Source: UBA4416 sp048498515
Lineage (GTDB): Bacteria; Bacteroidota; Bacteroidia; B-17B0; Aurantibacillaceae
DNA: 64,000 bases
Direction: 5' to 3'
Assembly: GCA_048498515.1 (NCBI GenBank)
Contig: JBEHXV010000004.1
Coordinates: 62,001-126,000, forward strand
Shown here: piece by piece, positions 32,915 through 41,781 of the stretch
Position numbering within the stretch: position 1 is the first letter of the stretch
How the letters are laid out: the number at the start of each line of letters is the position of its first letter
Program-made: the position numbers and the translations under genes
Notes under the pieces: generated by a model
Told to the model about the DNA's origin: nothing
Databases searched by the model: none
The model's input: only the letters and a program-made list of their open reading frames with translations

Positions 32915-34555
32915 ATGAATACTAGTTATTACGAAAATCTCAATTCTACTGTAAAAGAACTGTTATCCAGCCTGGAACTGGAACAAAGCAACCTACAGTC
33001 TCAAAAAGATAACGCCAAGGTTGCGCATGATCAGGCATATGAAGCCGTTGCAGCAGCACAACACAGATCAGGCAGCATTGGCTCTTTGCTGGAATCTCAA
33101 CAAAGCACTATAGATAAACTGCAGGAACCGCTGTTTATCTCTACAGCTATATTGTCTTCGGCTACCGAGGCAAATGCTTGTACAAAAAAAGCAGTAACAA
33201 CTACTTCTGTCGCCGCTTCCAATATACAGGTAGCGGCAAATGCCATTGTCCGCCTTGCCTCTGATGTGGGAAGCGTACATAGTATACTTCAGGCATCAGT
33301 CCCCGATACCGAACTATCCAGGCAGGCTGAAACCATGAATACCTTAATGAATAAAACAGCATACGGTGCTGAAACAAGTTCCCAATTGGCAATGGACGCT
33401 TCTGCATTTACTTCGGAGATCATTGCCCCATCAATAGCCAACAAGGCAAAAAATGTCAATGTACAACTTGTTGATCTATTGAAGGGACTGGTTGCTGAGA
33501 ACAATGCGACAAAAGATCAGCAGCAAAGCATCGCTTCCGGATTGGGTGAAGTTATTCATAACGAAAAACAGGCGCAACAGGAATTGGAAAAAGTAACAGC
33601 GTTGGCAGATGCTGCGCAGGAGACCTATCTTTTTACAGTTAAGGCGCTCACTCTTAAACTGCAGGAGCAAAGCACCGCATCAACTGAAACAGTAATTCAT
33701 CATAGCATTTCTAACAAAGAACAGGACCTGCGCGCATTGAAAATGGAGGTGTTTCGCGCACAACAAGAAACAAACAAGTGCCAGGAAATTATAACAGCCT
33801 TAACAGCGAAAATGGCAATGAACGAGGAATACTTAAATACAGTAGAAGCGTACAAAAAACAAGCCGGGGAAAATAAAACGCTGGGCGATCAGTTAATGTT
33901 AAGTGTCTTTGACCTTGGACAAAATTCAGGTATTGCCTTAAATAAGGCTAAAGATGCAAACGAAAAATCCAACGAAGCAGCGAAAAGCATTACTACTACG
34001 ATGAATCTGTTGGTTTCTGCGGGCAAAGCAATAGATGAACTTCACGCGTTGATCATAAAAACGAAAGCCGTAAATCCTCTTGTCTCTGAGGAACTGATAA
34101 ATATGGCCGATGCAGCCTGCAAAGATGCCTCCAAGACAATAAGCCTTGGTCTTGTTGCTCTTAAATCTGCATTTGAAGCAGTGGCAAATAATACAGAAAC
34201 AGAAGCCATCATGGAACTTGAACATGCACAGTTTATGACGTTGTGTGAGGTGTTAACCAAAGAAAAAGACCCTAAAAAAGTGGTAGAGGCTTTGGAAAAA
34301 GGGTGTGCTCTTGCCTCATGCGATGACTCATGTAAAGAAGAATATCTGAAAAAATTGAATCCGCTATGCCTGCAGGCAGGCCTATACCATAGTTATGGCC
34401 AGTTTTCAGCTGATGGTGCTCTTGCGAAGACCAGTCTTACAAAAGCTACCAGCGAACTTAGTGTCGCTAATGGAAATTTAAAAACATCACAAATTACTTT
34501 AACGTCTTTGGAAGCGGGATTAACTGCCGCTAAGGCCGCTGCAAATTCCCATTAA
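32915..34555 (+). CDS. Long all-helical cytoplasmic protein, unknown
   Basis: A 546-residue protein rich in Ala, Thr, Ser, Glu, Gln and Lys, with hardly any Pro, Trp or Gly. Heptad-like stretches predict extended helices or coiled coils through most of its length (for example LEQSNLQSQKDNAKVAHDQA and EKQAQQELEKVTALADAAQ). There is no signal peptide or membrane segment. A Cys-rich spot, CALASCDDSCKEEYL, lies near residue 465. I recognise no family. The architecture recalls receptor signalling helices, tape-measure proteins or helical pore-forming proteins, but nothing decides among them. A GyrI-like gene follows by 24 bp. Confidence 0.75.
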   Translation: MNTSYYENLNSTVKELLSSLELEQSNLQSQKDNAKVAHDQAYEAVAAAQHRSGSIGSLLESQQSTIDKLQEPLFISTAILSSATEANACTKKAVTTTSVAASNIQVAANAIVRLASDVGSVHSILQASVPDTELSRQAETMNTLMNKTAYGAETSSQLAMDASAFTSEIIAPSIANKAKNVNVQLVDLLKGLVAENNATKDQQQSIASGLGEVIHNEKQAQQELEKVTALADAAQETYLFTVKALTLKLQEQSTASTETVIHHSISNKEQDLRALKMEVFRAQQETNKCQEIITALTAKMAMNEEYLNTVEAYKKQAGENKTLGDQLMLSVFDLGQNSGIALNKAKDANEKSNEAAKSITTTMNLLVSAGKAIDELHALIIKTKAVNPLVSEELINMADAACKDASKTISLGLVALKSAFEAVANNTETEAIMELEHAQFMTLCEVLTKEKDPKKVVEALEKGCALASCDDSCKEEYLKKLNPLCLQAGLYHSYGQFSADGALAKTSLTKATSELSVANGNLKTSQITLTSLEAGLTAAKAAANSH

Positions 34556-34579
34556 CAACCTTATTAAATTATTTATTGA

Positions 34580-35065
34580 ATGGAACCAAAGATCGAACTA
34601 CTAACTGCAAAGAAATTGGTGGGCAAGCACCTCAGCATGTCATTGGCAAATAATAAAACAGCAGAGCTATGGCAAAGTTTTATGATGCAGCGCAAAGAGA
34701 TTACCAATGCGCTTGGCTCCGATCTGTATTCCATGCAAATTTATGATGCGACGCATTTTGTCAATTTTGATCCGGCTAAACCATTTGAAAAATGGGCTGC
34801 TGCAGAAGTAAGCAGTTTTGACGCGCTTCCTCCCGGCATGGAAAGCTTTCTTTTCCCAGCAGGCCTTTATGCTGTTTTTCATTACAAAGGATTGCCAAGC
34901 GAAGGCGCAAAAGTATTTCAATATATTTTTGGAACGTGGTTGCCGAACTCAGGATACATTTTAGATAACAGGCCACATTTTGAAATACTGGGAGAGAAAT
35001 ACAAAAACGGAAGCCCTGATTCAGAAGAAGAGATCTGGATCCCGATAAAGCCAGCAAACATTTAA
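34580..35065 (+). CDS. GyrI-like / effector-binding domain protein
   Basis: A 161-residue protein matching the small-molecule-binding domain of GyrI and AraC-type effector proteins. It contains KIELLTAKKLVGKHLSMSL, the central FPAGLYAVFHYKG and the end FEILGEKY...EEEIWIPI, including the Glu that typically binds cationic ligands. There is no DNA-binding domain. Stand-alone members bind or hydrolyse small compounds or protect gyrase. It probably shares an mRNA with the helical protein upstream and is convergent with a response regulator. Confidence 0.85.
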   Translation: MEPKIELLTAKKLVGKHLSMSLANNKTAELWQSFMMQRKEITNALGSDLYSMQIYDATHFVNFDPAKPFEKWAAAEVSSFDALPPGMESFLFPAGLYAVFHYKGLPSEGAKVFQYIFGTWLPNSGYILDNRPHFEILGEKYKNGSPDSEEEIWIPIKPANI

Positions 35066-35067
35066 GT

Positions 35068-35502
35068 TTAGCCCTGGTTCCTCAATAGCCAATACAGACC
35101 CAGTTCGGTAATTGTTTGAACAAAATTTTCGTAACCAACCGGTTTTACGATGTAACTGTTGGCGCCCAGCTTGTAGCATATTTGAATGTCGGGACTCTCT
35201 TTGGAAGAAGTGAGTACGATTACCGGGGTTGACTTTGTTCTCTCATCCGATTTTATTTTTTCCAGTACTTCAATGCCACTTATCTTTGGCATGTTAAGAT
35301 CCAACAGGATCACTTTTGGTTTCATGTCGATGTCGCGCGTTGCATATTTACCATCACAAAAAATAAATTCAAGCGCTTCCAGGCCATCTTTTAAATGCAA
35401 TATGTTGCAGGGAATATTATTTTTTTTTAATGCGCGAATAGTTAGCTCTGCATCATCGGCATTATCTTCAATTAAAACAATATCTATATTGACATTTTCC
35501 AT
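35068..35502 (-). CDS. Single-domain response regulator (Rcp1-like)
   Basis: A 144-residue receiver domain without output domain. It has the acidic pocket (LIEDNADD), the phospho-acceptor Asp in VILLDLNMPKISG, the Thr/Ser in VIVLTSS and the Lys in YIVKPVG. The extended loop and overall length match Rcp1-type regulators that partner phytochrome-like kinases. It is divergent from the TonB receptor/YfiR/histidine kinase operon, whose kinase belongs to the same phytochrome-like kinase class, so a direct phosphotransfer pair is likely by inference. Confidence 0.92.
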   Translation of the reverse strand: MENVNIDIVLIEDNADDAELTIRALKKNNIPCNILHLKDGLEALEFIFCDGKYATRDIDMKPKVILLDLNMPKISGIEVLEKIKSDERTKSTPVIVLTSSKESPDIQICYKLGANSYIVKPVGYENFVQTITELGLYWLLRNQG

Positions 35503-35638
35503 TTTACAAAATTTGAAAAAATCTTACATCAAAATTTCTCAGGCTAATTGCGGAATATAACCTATCTGTGGTATACTAAATTAAGAAAAAATATTATCTT
35601 TACAATACCCCGGCAGTATTAAAACTAAATTTATTTTT

Positions 35639-37567
35639 ATGGAATTTAATCTGCTCAAATGTTTAGTGTTAGTTACTCCTTTAATGATAGTGCCTGCATG
35701 GGGTGTTGCTCAAACAGATGATACCCTTTCAATGACTACATTAAAAAAATTAAATCTTGAAGATTTAATGAACCTTGAAGTCACTTCCGTATCCAAACGG
35801 TCGGAAAAATTAATTGAAGCGGCTTCTGCTATCCAGGTCATCACCAACGAAGACATTCGGCACTCAGGCGTGAAAACGCTTGCAGAGGCCTTAAAGCTTG
35901 CTGCCAACCTGCAGGTAGCCCAGGTAAATTCAAGTCAGTGGGCAATCAGCGCCCGTGGGTTCAACAATGTTTTAGCCAATAAATTACTGGTGCTGATTGA
36001 TGGCCGCACTGTTTATACACCCATGTATGCGGGCGTGTTTTGGGATGTTCAAAATGTGATGCTCGAAGATGTTGAGCGCATAGAAGTGATAAGTGGCCCC
36101 GGCGGAACATTATGGGGAGCAAATGCAGTGAATGGTGTCATTAACATCATCACAAAAAATTCGGCAAACACAAAGGGCCTGTATGGCGAAGCAGCTTATG
36201 GTAATGCCATGCCGGGCTCGGCAAGCCTGAGGTATGGAGGAAAAATAGCAAAAGGTCTTACCTACAGGGCCTATGCCACTGGCTACAGAATGAGCAATAC
36301 ACTTGATACAAATCATTTAAGTGCCAAAGATGAATGGGCCATGGGCCAGGGCGGCCTTCGCATGGACTGGAATGCATCGGAAAAAGATCAGCTTTCGTTG
36401 CTGGCAAATGCTTATTATGGCCGGCCTAATCCCGATGGGGATACAACAGCCATTATAGCAAGTGGCGATAACGCAACAGCCAAATGGAACCATAAATTTT
36501 CAGAAAAAGCCGATTTCCAACTACAGGTATATTACGATCACACCTGGCGCGATTTTGGAAATAAATTTACAGAAGACCTCAAAACATATGACATCGATTG
36601 GCAAAACAGGTACCAGCTTGGCAAGCGGCATACGATTACTTATGGCTTAGGATACCGGCAAATGGAGCATAATGTGACGAACCTTCCGCTCTTTGGGTTC
36701 ACTCCTGGATATAAGACGCTTCGTCTTTACAGTGGCTTTTTACAATATGAGGTCATGATCATAAAAGAGCATTTAAAATTTACGCTTGGTTCAAAAGTGG
36801 AACATAATACCTATACCCAGTTCCAATACTTGCCCAATGCGCGACTTACCTTTACACCAAACAAACGCCAAACCATTTGGGCTGCGGCTTCCCGCGCGGT
36901 GAGAAATCCTGCCAGGATTGACCGGGAATTCAGTGTGTCCCTCTTTCAAAATTTTCCCATTATTATGGGCAGCGACAGCTTTAAGTCGGAAACCGTTATG
37001 GCCTATGAATTAGGTTGGCGTTCGCAGTTTTTCAAAAAACTGTCGGTTTCGGTGTCAGGCTTTTATAATGTTTATGACAATTTGCGGAGCGCCGAGCCAG
37101 GGCCACCGCCTTTTGGTTATCCCATTACCTTTGCAAATGGTGTGAAGGGCGAAACCTATGGCGCAGAACTTTCTTTTAGCGGCCAAATAACCAGGTGGTG
37201 GAACCTTCGCGGAGGTTACACATTTCTTAGAAAAGATCTTGTTGTAAAACCTAACAGTAAAGACCTGAATGGGGCTTCTGCCGAAAGCAACGATCCCGAA
37301 CACCAGGCATTGCTTCAATCCAGCATTTCACTTCCTTATAATTTTGAGTTTGGCACAGTGGCCCGTTATGTGGGTGAGTTGCCCAAACCAAATGTACCTT
37401 ATTACATCGGTCTTGACCTGAAGCTGGGATGGAAGTTGGGAAAGGTGCTGGAGTTAAGCATTGTAGGGCAGAATTTAGTGTATGATTACCACCGGGAGTT
37501 CATTGCATCAACTCCTATTCGTGTAATAGAGCGCAGCATATACGGCAAGATCTCATGTTCGTTTTAA
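35639..37567 (+). CDS. TonB-dependent receptor
   Basis: A 642-residue outer-membrane receptor with a signal peptide (to about residue 25) and a plug domain (about 50-170: VTSVSKRSEKLIEAASAI, SARGFNNVLANKLLVLIDGR, RIEVISGPGGTLWGANAVNG). A 22-strand-type barrel follows, ending in an aromatic YGKISCSF. It is small for the family and lacks the carboxypeptidase-like N-terminal domain of SusC proteins. It overlaps the YfiR gene by 13 bp. In such operons the receptor is thought to sense or import a ligand that controls the kinase downstream; substrate unknown. Confidence 0.92.
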   Translation: MEFNLLKCLVLVTPLMIVPAWGVAQTDDTLSMTTLKKLNLEDLMNLEVTSVSKRSEKLIEAASAIQVITNEDIRHSGVKTLAEALKLAANLQVAQVNSSQWAISARGFNNVLANKLLVLIDGRTVYTPMYAGVFWDVQNVMLEDVERIEVISGPGGTLWGANAVNGVINIITKNSANTKGLYGEAAYGNAMPGSASLRYGGKIAKGLTYRAYATGYRMSNTLDTNHLSAKDEWAMGQGGLRMDWNASEKDQLSLLANAYYGRPNPDGDTTAIIASGDNATAKWNHKFSEKADFQLQVYYDHTWRDFGNKFTEDLKTYDIDWQNRYQLGKRHTITYGLGYRQMEHNVTNLPLFGFTPGYKTLRLYSGFLQYEVMIIKEHLKFTLGSKVEHNTYTQFQYLPNARLTFTPNKRQTIWAAASRAVRNPARIDREFSVSLFQNFPIIMGSDSFKSETVMAYELGWRSQFFKKLSVSVSGFYNVYDNLRSAEPGPPPFGYPITFANGVKGETYGAELSFSGQITRWWNLRGGYTFLRKDLVVKPNSKDLNGASAESNDPEHQALLQSSISLPYNFEFGTVARYVGELPKPNVPYYIGLDLKLGWKLGKVLELSIVGQNLVYDYHREFIASTPIRVIERSIYGKISCSF

Positions 37568-38109
37568 AAAAGATAACACATAAAGGCATTTTGCTTTTGC
37601 TATTTGGGGCCCTCTGTGTTTCAGCGCAAATTTCTACTACCCGTGAGTACCAGATAAAAGCGGCCTTTTTATTTAATTTTACGCAATTTGTTGAGTGGCC
37701 TTCGCAATCGTTTTCCACGCCACAATCAAACGCTGTCATTGGTATCCTAGGTCCAAATCCTTTTGGGAACTACCTGGAAGAAACCATTACCGGAGAATCC
37801 ATTAACAAACACCCATTGGTCATTCGGCATTTTAATTCGGTTGATGATATTATCAACTGCCAGGTGCTGTTCATTAATATCCAGGATAAAGGGCAGCTCC
37901 AAACCATTATTGAAAAACTCAAAGGTAAAAACATACTCACCATTAGCGACGCGAATGGGTTTTCGAAACTGGGCGGCATGATCCGATTATATACCAAGGA
38001 TGATAAAATAAACATGCAGGTGAACCTTGAAGCTGCCAAAGCGGAAAATCTTATTATCAGTTCCAAGCTCCTTAAACTGGCCGAAATAGTAAAAACGGAT
38101 AAAAAGTAA
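37555..38109 (+). CDS. YfiR family periplasmic protein (DUF4154)
   Basis: A 184-residue exported protein with a signal sequence (LLLLFGALCVSAQ). The YfiR core follows: TREYQIKAAFLFNFTQFVEWP, GILGPNPFGNYLEE, CQVLFINIQDKGQL and LTISDANGFSKLGGMIRLY. In Pseudomonas, YfiR restrains the diguanylate cyclase YfiN through its periplasmic sensor. Here the next gene is a histidine kinase with a similar periplasmic sensor, so YfiR probably controls that kinase instead. The gene starts within the end of the TonB receptor gene and lies 4 bp upstream of the kinase. Confidence 0.9.
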   Translation: MFVLKKITHKGILLLLFGALCVSAQISTTREYQIKAAFLFNFTQFVEWPSQSFSTPQSNAVIGILGPNPFGNYLEETITGESINKHPLVIRHFNSVDDIINCQVLFINIQDKGQLQTIIEKLKGKNILTISDANGFSKLGGMIRLYTKDDKINMQVNLEAAKAENLIISSKLLKLAEIVKTDKK

Positions 38110-38113
38110 AGAT

Positions 38114-39559
38114 ATGTTTTACAAAAAGAGATCCATACGCAACCAGCTCATGAAAGTGATAATGCTTGTGAGCGGCATTGTGGTGCTTATGACATGTGCG
38201 GCCTTCTTTTTACACGAGTTCTTTTCTTTCCAGGAAAGGACCATTCAGCAGATCTCTACCTATGGCAAAATAATTTCCACCAACAGTACGGCTGCCCTGG
38301 CGTTTGAAAGCAAGGAAGACGCCGAGGAGATATTAAACGCCTTAAAAGCAGAGCCTCATATTATAGCCGCAGGCATCTACGATTCAAACGGGAACCTTTT
38401 TTGTGCTTATCCTTCGGGCTATAAACCGGAGATGCTGCCCGCAAAAGCCGGAGTTCATGGTTATCATTATACAAATTCAACCCTCGAAGGTTTTGAACCC
38501 GTTGTGCAGGGCTCCAAGCAACTTGGTACACTGTACCTGAGGTCTGATCTAAAAGCCATGTACAGCCGCTTTGGTTTATACAGTGTTATTGTTATTCTTA
38601 TATTATGTGTTTCGTTCTTCTTCTCTTTTATTCTCTCCCGCTTTCTTCAAAAAAGAATCTCGATGCCTATCCTTAGCCTTGCGGAAACGGCAAAGGTTGT
38701 GTCCGAAAAACAGGATTATTCGGTGCGCGCGCGCAAGTTGGGCAATGATGAAGTGGGCTCGTTAACCGACGCTTTCAACAGTATGCTCACCCAAATACAG
38801 GAACAAACAAAAGCGTTGGGCGAGTTTAATCAAAACCTCGAAAAAATGGTTAAGGACCGCACTACCGAACTGGAAGCGGCAAATAAAGAACTTGAATCTT
38901 TTTCCTATTCTGTATCGCATGACCTGCGCGCGCCTGTAAGGGTTATGCACAGTTACATGAACATCTTTATGGAAGAATACGGTGAACAGCTGGATGCTGA
39001 AGGAAAAAGGTTGTTGAACATTGTATTAAAGAACGGAAAAAAAATGGGTTTCCTCATTGATGACCTTCTCGCTTTTTCGCAACTGGGAAGACAGGAACTT
39101 ATACGAACAATTTTTTCGATGACAGAACTGGTTCAGATGGTTTGGAACGATCTTTATGTAAAAGACGGAACGAGGAATGTAGAATTTATTTTAAAGCCAT
39201 TACCTGACACCCTTGCCGAAAGAGCAATGATGCAGCAGGTGTGGATCAATTTGATATCCAATGCCCTGAAATACACACGAAATAACCAGCAAACCACGAT
39301 CGAGATTTCGGGAGAGCAAAAAGACGGGGAAATTATTTATTCGGTAAAAGATAACGGTTCGGGATTTGACATGCAGTTCTACGATAAGTTATTTGGCGTA
39401 TTTCAGCGACTGCACTCGCAGGAAGAATTTGAAGGCACGGGTGTAGGCCTGGCAATTGTGGAAAGGATCATTTCAAAACACGGGGGTAAAATATGGGCCG
39501 AGGGCAAGGTGAATGAAGGAGCCGTTTTTTATTTCTCATTACCCGATAGAAACACCTGA
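38114..39559 (+). CDS. Sensor histidine kinase with CHASE8-like sensor and HAMP
   Basis: A 481-residue kinase: membrane segment (about 13-34), and a periplasmic sensor of about 110 residues with ISTNSTAALAFESKEDAEEI, the CHASE8 hallmark shared with YfiN. A second membrane segment (about 155-176), a HAMP domain and a coiled coil follow. HisKA carries His269 (YSVSHDLRAPVRVM), and the ATPase domain has NLISNALKYT, DNGSGFD and GTGVGLAIV. The kinase core is of the phytochrome/Cph1 type. Its regulators are probably the upstream YfiR and its partner the response regulator at 35068. Confidence 0.93.
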   Translation: MFYKKRSIRNQLMKVIMLVSGIVVLMTCAAFFLHEFFSFQERTIQQISTYGKIISTNSTAALAFESKEDAEEILNALKAEPHIIAAGIYDSNGNLFCAYPSGYKPEMLPAKAGVHGYHYTNSTLEGFEPVVQGSKQLGTLYLRSDLKAMYSRFGLYSVIVILILCVSFFFSFILSRFLQKRISMPILSLAETAKVVSEKQDYSVRARKLGNDEVGSLTDAFNSMLTQIQEQTKALGEFNQNLEKMVKDRTTELEAANKELESFSYSVSHDLRAPVRVMHSYMNIFMEEYGEQLDAEGKRLLNIVLKNGKKMGFLIDDLLAFSQLGRQELIRTIFSMTELVQMVWNDLYVKDGTRNVEFILKPLPDTLAERAMMQQVWINLISNALKYTRNNQQTTIEISGEQKDGEIIYSVKDNGSGFDMQFYDKLFGVFQRLHSQEEFEGTGVGLAIVERIISKHGGKIWAEGKVNEGAVFYFSLPDRNT

Positions 39560-39630
39560 TTTTATATGTTCAATAAAATGGGTCTGTATTTTACGCCATA
39601 AAAACGTATTTTTATATAAGCGTAAATCCC

Positions 39631-39888
39631 ATGTCGTTTTCAAAGATCATTAAGCGTGAACTGGAAGTTGCCTTTTCCAAACATACCCAGCCTGTTTGGC
39701 TGAGAATACTAAAATATGTTGTATTGGCTGGCCTGGTATGGCTTTTATGGGACAGCGATTTTTTATGGATCATTTTAAGCGCCTTGTTCATTTTCGCTTT
39801 TGCACTGCACTTTTGGTACAGGTGCAAAACAGCCGGGTGGACAAAAAGTTATGGCGGCTGGGATTACGAAAAAAATAAACCAAAATAA
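39631..39888 (+). CDS. Small two-helix membrane protein, unknown
   Basis: An 85-residue protein with a basic/amphipathic start (MSFSKIIKRELEVAFSK). Two hydrophobic segments are separated by a short acidic turn (YVVLAGLVWLLWDSDFLW and LSALFIFAFALHFWY). The tail is soluble and rich in Lys and Trp. No family recognised. It lies 71 bp after the histidine kinase and 33 bp before another unknown gene. Confidence 0.7.
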   Translation: MSFSKIIKRELEVAFSKHTQPVWLRILKYVVLAGLVWLLWDSDFLWIILSALFIFAFALHFWYRCKTAGWTKSYGGWDYEKNKPK

Positions 39889-39921
39889 TCATCGCATCAA
39901 TTAAGTAGTGAAAAAATAATT

Positions 39922-40368
39922 ATGGAGGAACTGAATTTAAGCGGGAGCTGGTCGGGAACACTTATATACGGAAAAGAGTACCGGAACCATGCAGGAAAAG
40001 AGCTTCACTTTAACATGAACCTTGTTCACTATAAAAATGAAGTTGCAGGGACAGCCAGAGATACGGGTGGTACTGGTGTCAGCCCCGATGAATCAAACAT
40101 CCTGGGTGTTTTTCAAAACAATATCATCACCTTCCATAAACAATATGTAAGCCTGCACTATTACACAAACAATGGCGATACAGCCATTGACCGCTCAAGA
40201 AAAGGGCCTTTGATAAACTACACCGGAACGTTTAATCCACAGGAGCAACTATTTTATGGAGAGTGGGAGATGCGCTTAATCCTGAATGTGTTCGGAATTC
40301 GCATTCCAATATCCCGTAAAGCCACAGGTACCTGGACCATGAAACGAAATGAATATGACAGCAACTAA
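39922..40368 (+). CDS. Hypothetical cytoplasmic beta-rich protein
   Basis: A 148-residue protein without signal peptide. It reads as a small lipocalin-like or beta-barrel fold: LSGSWSGTLIYGKEY near the start, alternating strands, and a closing ATGTWTMKR. No conserved catalytic motif was recognised. It overlaps the next gene by 20 bp, so the two are coupled. Confidence 0.7.
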   Translation: MEELNLSGSWSGTLIYGKEYRNHAGKELHFNMNLVHYKNEVAGTARDTGGTGVSPDESNILGVFQNNIITFHKQYVSLHYYTNNGDTAIDRSRKGPLINYTGTFNPQEQLFYGEWEMRLILNVFGIRIPISRKATGTWTMKRNEYDSN

Positions 40369-40660
40369 AAAAACATTAAGGACTTGCCCAAAAGGCCATC
40401 AATACTATAAAAGCAGTGGTTGCCCTACCTGCCCTAAATGCGAAGACGAAAAAAAACCTGCGGCCGGATTTTTATCTTTACTATCAGCACCCGCAAGGCG
40501 TGCACTCGAAAACAATGGCATTAAAACCGTAAAGCAATTGGCAAAATTCAGCGAGGCCGAGATCATGGCTTTTCACGGTATGGGAAAAAGCACCATTCCA
40601 AAATTGCGTGAGGTGTTGGCAGAACAAGGCCTTTCGTTTAAACCAAACGTCACCGATTGA
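40349..40660 (+). CDS. RNA polymerase alpha-CTD-like protein with zinc ribbon
   Basis: A 103-residue protein in two parts. Residues 10-35 contain a Cys-rich zinc-ribbon-like stretch (CPKGHQYYKSSGCPTCPKC). Residues 42-98 match the helix-hairpin-helix fold of the alpha subunit C-terminal domain: APARRALENNGIKTVKQLAK and GMGKSTIPKLREVLAEQGL. Such stand-alone proteins may bind DNA or RNA polymerase partners. A second ATG at 40355 is possible. It overlaps the genes on both sides, 20 bp upstream and 1 bp downstream. Confidence 0.82.
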   Translation: MNMTATKKTLRTCPKGHQYYKSSGCPTCPKCEDEKKPAAGFLSLLSAPARRALENNGIKTVKQLAKFSEAEIMAFHGMGKSTIPKLREVLAEQGLSFKPNVTD

Positions 40661-41202
40661 TGAAGAAACCATTTCTATACATCCTGTTTGGGCTTATGCC
40701 TTATTGGTGTTTTGGGCAAGCTGAATTCAAAACGTTCATTCCAGGTGGCTACGCCATCCTCGACAGTGCTTCGGGCGATTTGAACAAGGATGGGATCAGG
40801 GATATTGTGCTCATCTTAAAAAAGACCAACGAGGACACTCAAAACGAAACGCAGCGTCCCTTATTGATCCTGCATGGTAGTAAAGGCAAAAAATATGTGC
40901 CGGCTGCCAAAAATGATAAAGTTGTTTTATGTGCCGCCTGCGGTGGTGTGTTTGGCGATCCGTATGTTGGCATAGTCATAAAAAATAATTATTTTTCGAT
41001 AGAACATTACGGTGGCAGTAACTGGCGCTGGAACAGGATCATCACATTTAAATATGATGTGAAACGGAAATGTTATTTATTACATCGTGATGCAGGAGTT
41101 TCTTATCACACCTCTGATCCGGATAAAATAACTGAAACGCTGCACAGCAAAAAGGATTTTGACAAGCTGTTGTTTACAGATTATACCAATGCTGTGGAGT
41201 GA
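40660..41202 (+). CDS. Secreted protein of unknown function
   Basis: I use the ATG at 40660, which overlaps the previous stop (TGATG); a TTG three bases earlier adds one Met. The product has 180 residues, a signal peptide (MKKPFLYILFGLMPYWCFGQ) and an FG-GAP-like DSASGDLNKDGIRDIVLIL. The rest contains a strand-rich segment with CAACGG and YGGSNWRWNR. No function can be assigned. The coupling to the alpha-CTD-like gene is probably only positional. Confidence 0.72.
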   Translation: MKKPFLYILFGLMPYWCFGQAEFKTFIPGGYAILDSASGDLNKDGIRDIVLILKKTNEDTQNETQRPLLILHGSKGKKYVPAAKNDKVVLCAACGGVFGDPYVGIVIKNNYFSIEHYGGSNWRWNRIITFKYDVKRKCYLLHRDAGVSYHTSDPDKITETLHSKKDFDKLLFTDYTNAVE

Positions 41203-41211
41203 ATAGGGCTG

Positions 41212-41778
41212 TTAATGCCTGTTCTTCACCTCGTAAGATCTGATAATAATTTTATTGACTTTGACCCTTGTTTCCGGATTAATTTTTTCGGTACGGATAT
41301 TTTCTATGCAATAGTTTATCCCTTTATAGAAAATATGATCGACGTATTTATTATTTCTTTTAATGTGTTGTTCTTTCAATTTATCTACGTCCTTGCAAAT
41401 AACTGTTATTGGAATTTTGTCGCCAACTATAATGCTATCTTCTGTTATAAAAGGCGTATGTTCTCCTTTTATGCAAATGCTTTCTAAATAATTTACCTTC
41501 GTCGTATCATAATTGTTTGTAAAGACAAAGGTGATGTTTTCCTTTTTAAAATTAAACTCTTTGGTTTGATAATGTATGCATCCACTATCAATGGTTTTTG
41601 CGGAAATAAAAGAGGTCGTGATCTCCGGCTTTGTTTTTAATTCTTTATAGTAACTACTTTCAGGAAAGTTTTCTATGGTCAGTTTTACAATATCGTTACT
41701 TATTAGTGTGGTCTGACCAATAATTTCATGCCCACAAGTAAGCAGGCAAATAAATAATATCAAAAGCAGTTTGCTCAT
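41212..41778 (-). CDS. Secreted protein of unknown function
   Basis: A 188-residue exported protein with signal peptide MSKLLLILFICLLTCG followed by HEIIGQ. The mature part is Lys/Thr/Ile-rich with beta-strand character and two Cys. Codon use is more AT-rich than in neighbouring genes, a hint of a different origin. No family recognised. It is 3 bp downstream of the M20 peptidase gene on the same strand, so it may end that operon. Confidence 0.68.
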   Translation of the reverse strand: MSKLLLILFICLLTCGHEIIGQTTLISNDIVKLTIENFPESSYYKELKTKPEITTSFISAKTIDSGCIHYQTKEFNFKKENITFVFTNNYDTTKVNYLESICIKGEHTPFITEDSIIVGDKIPITVICKDVDKLKEQHIKRNNKYVDHIFYKGINYCIENIRTEKINPETRVKVNKIIIRSYEVKNRH

Positions 41779-41781
41779 GAA

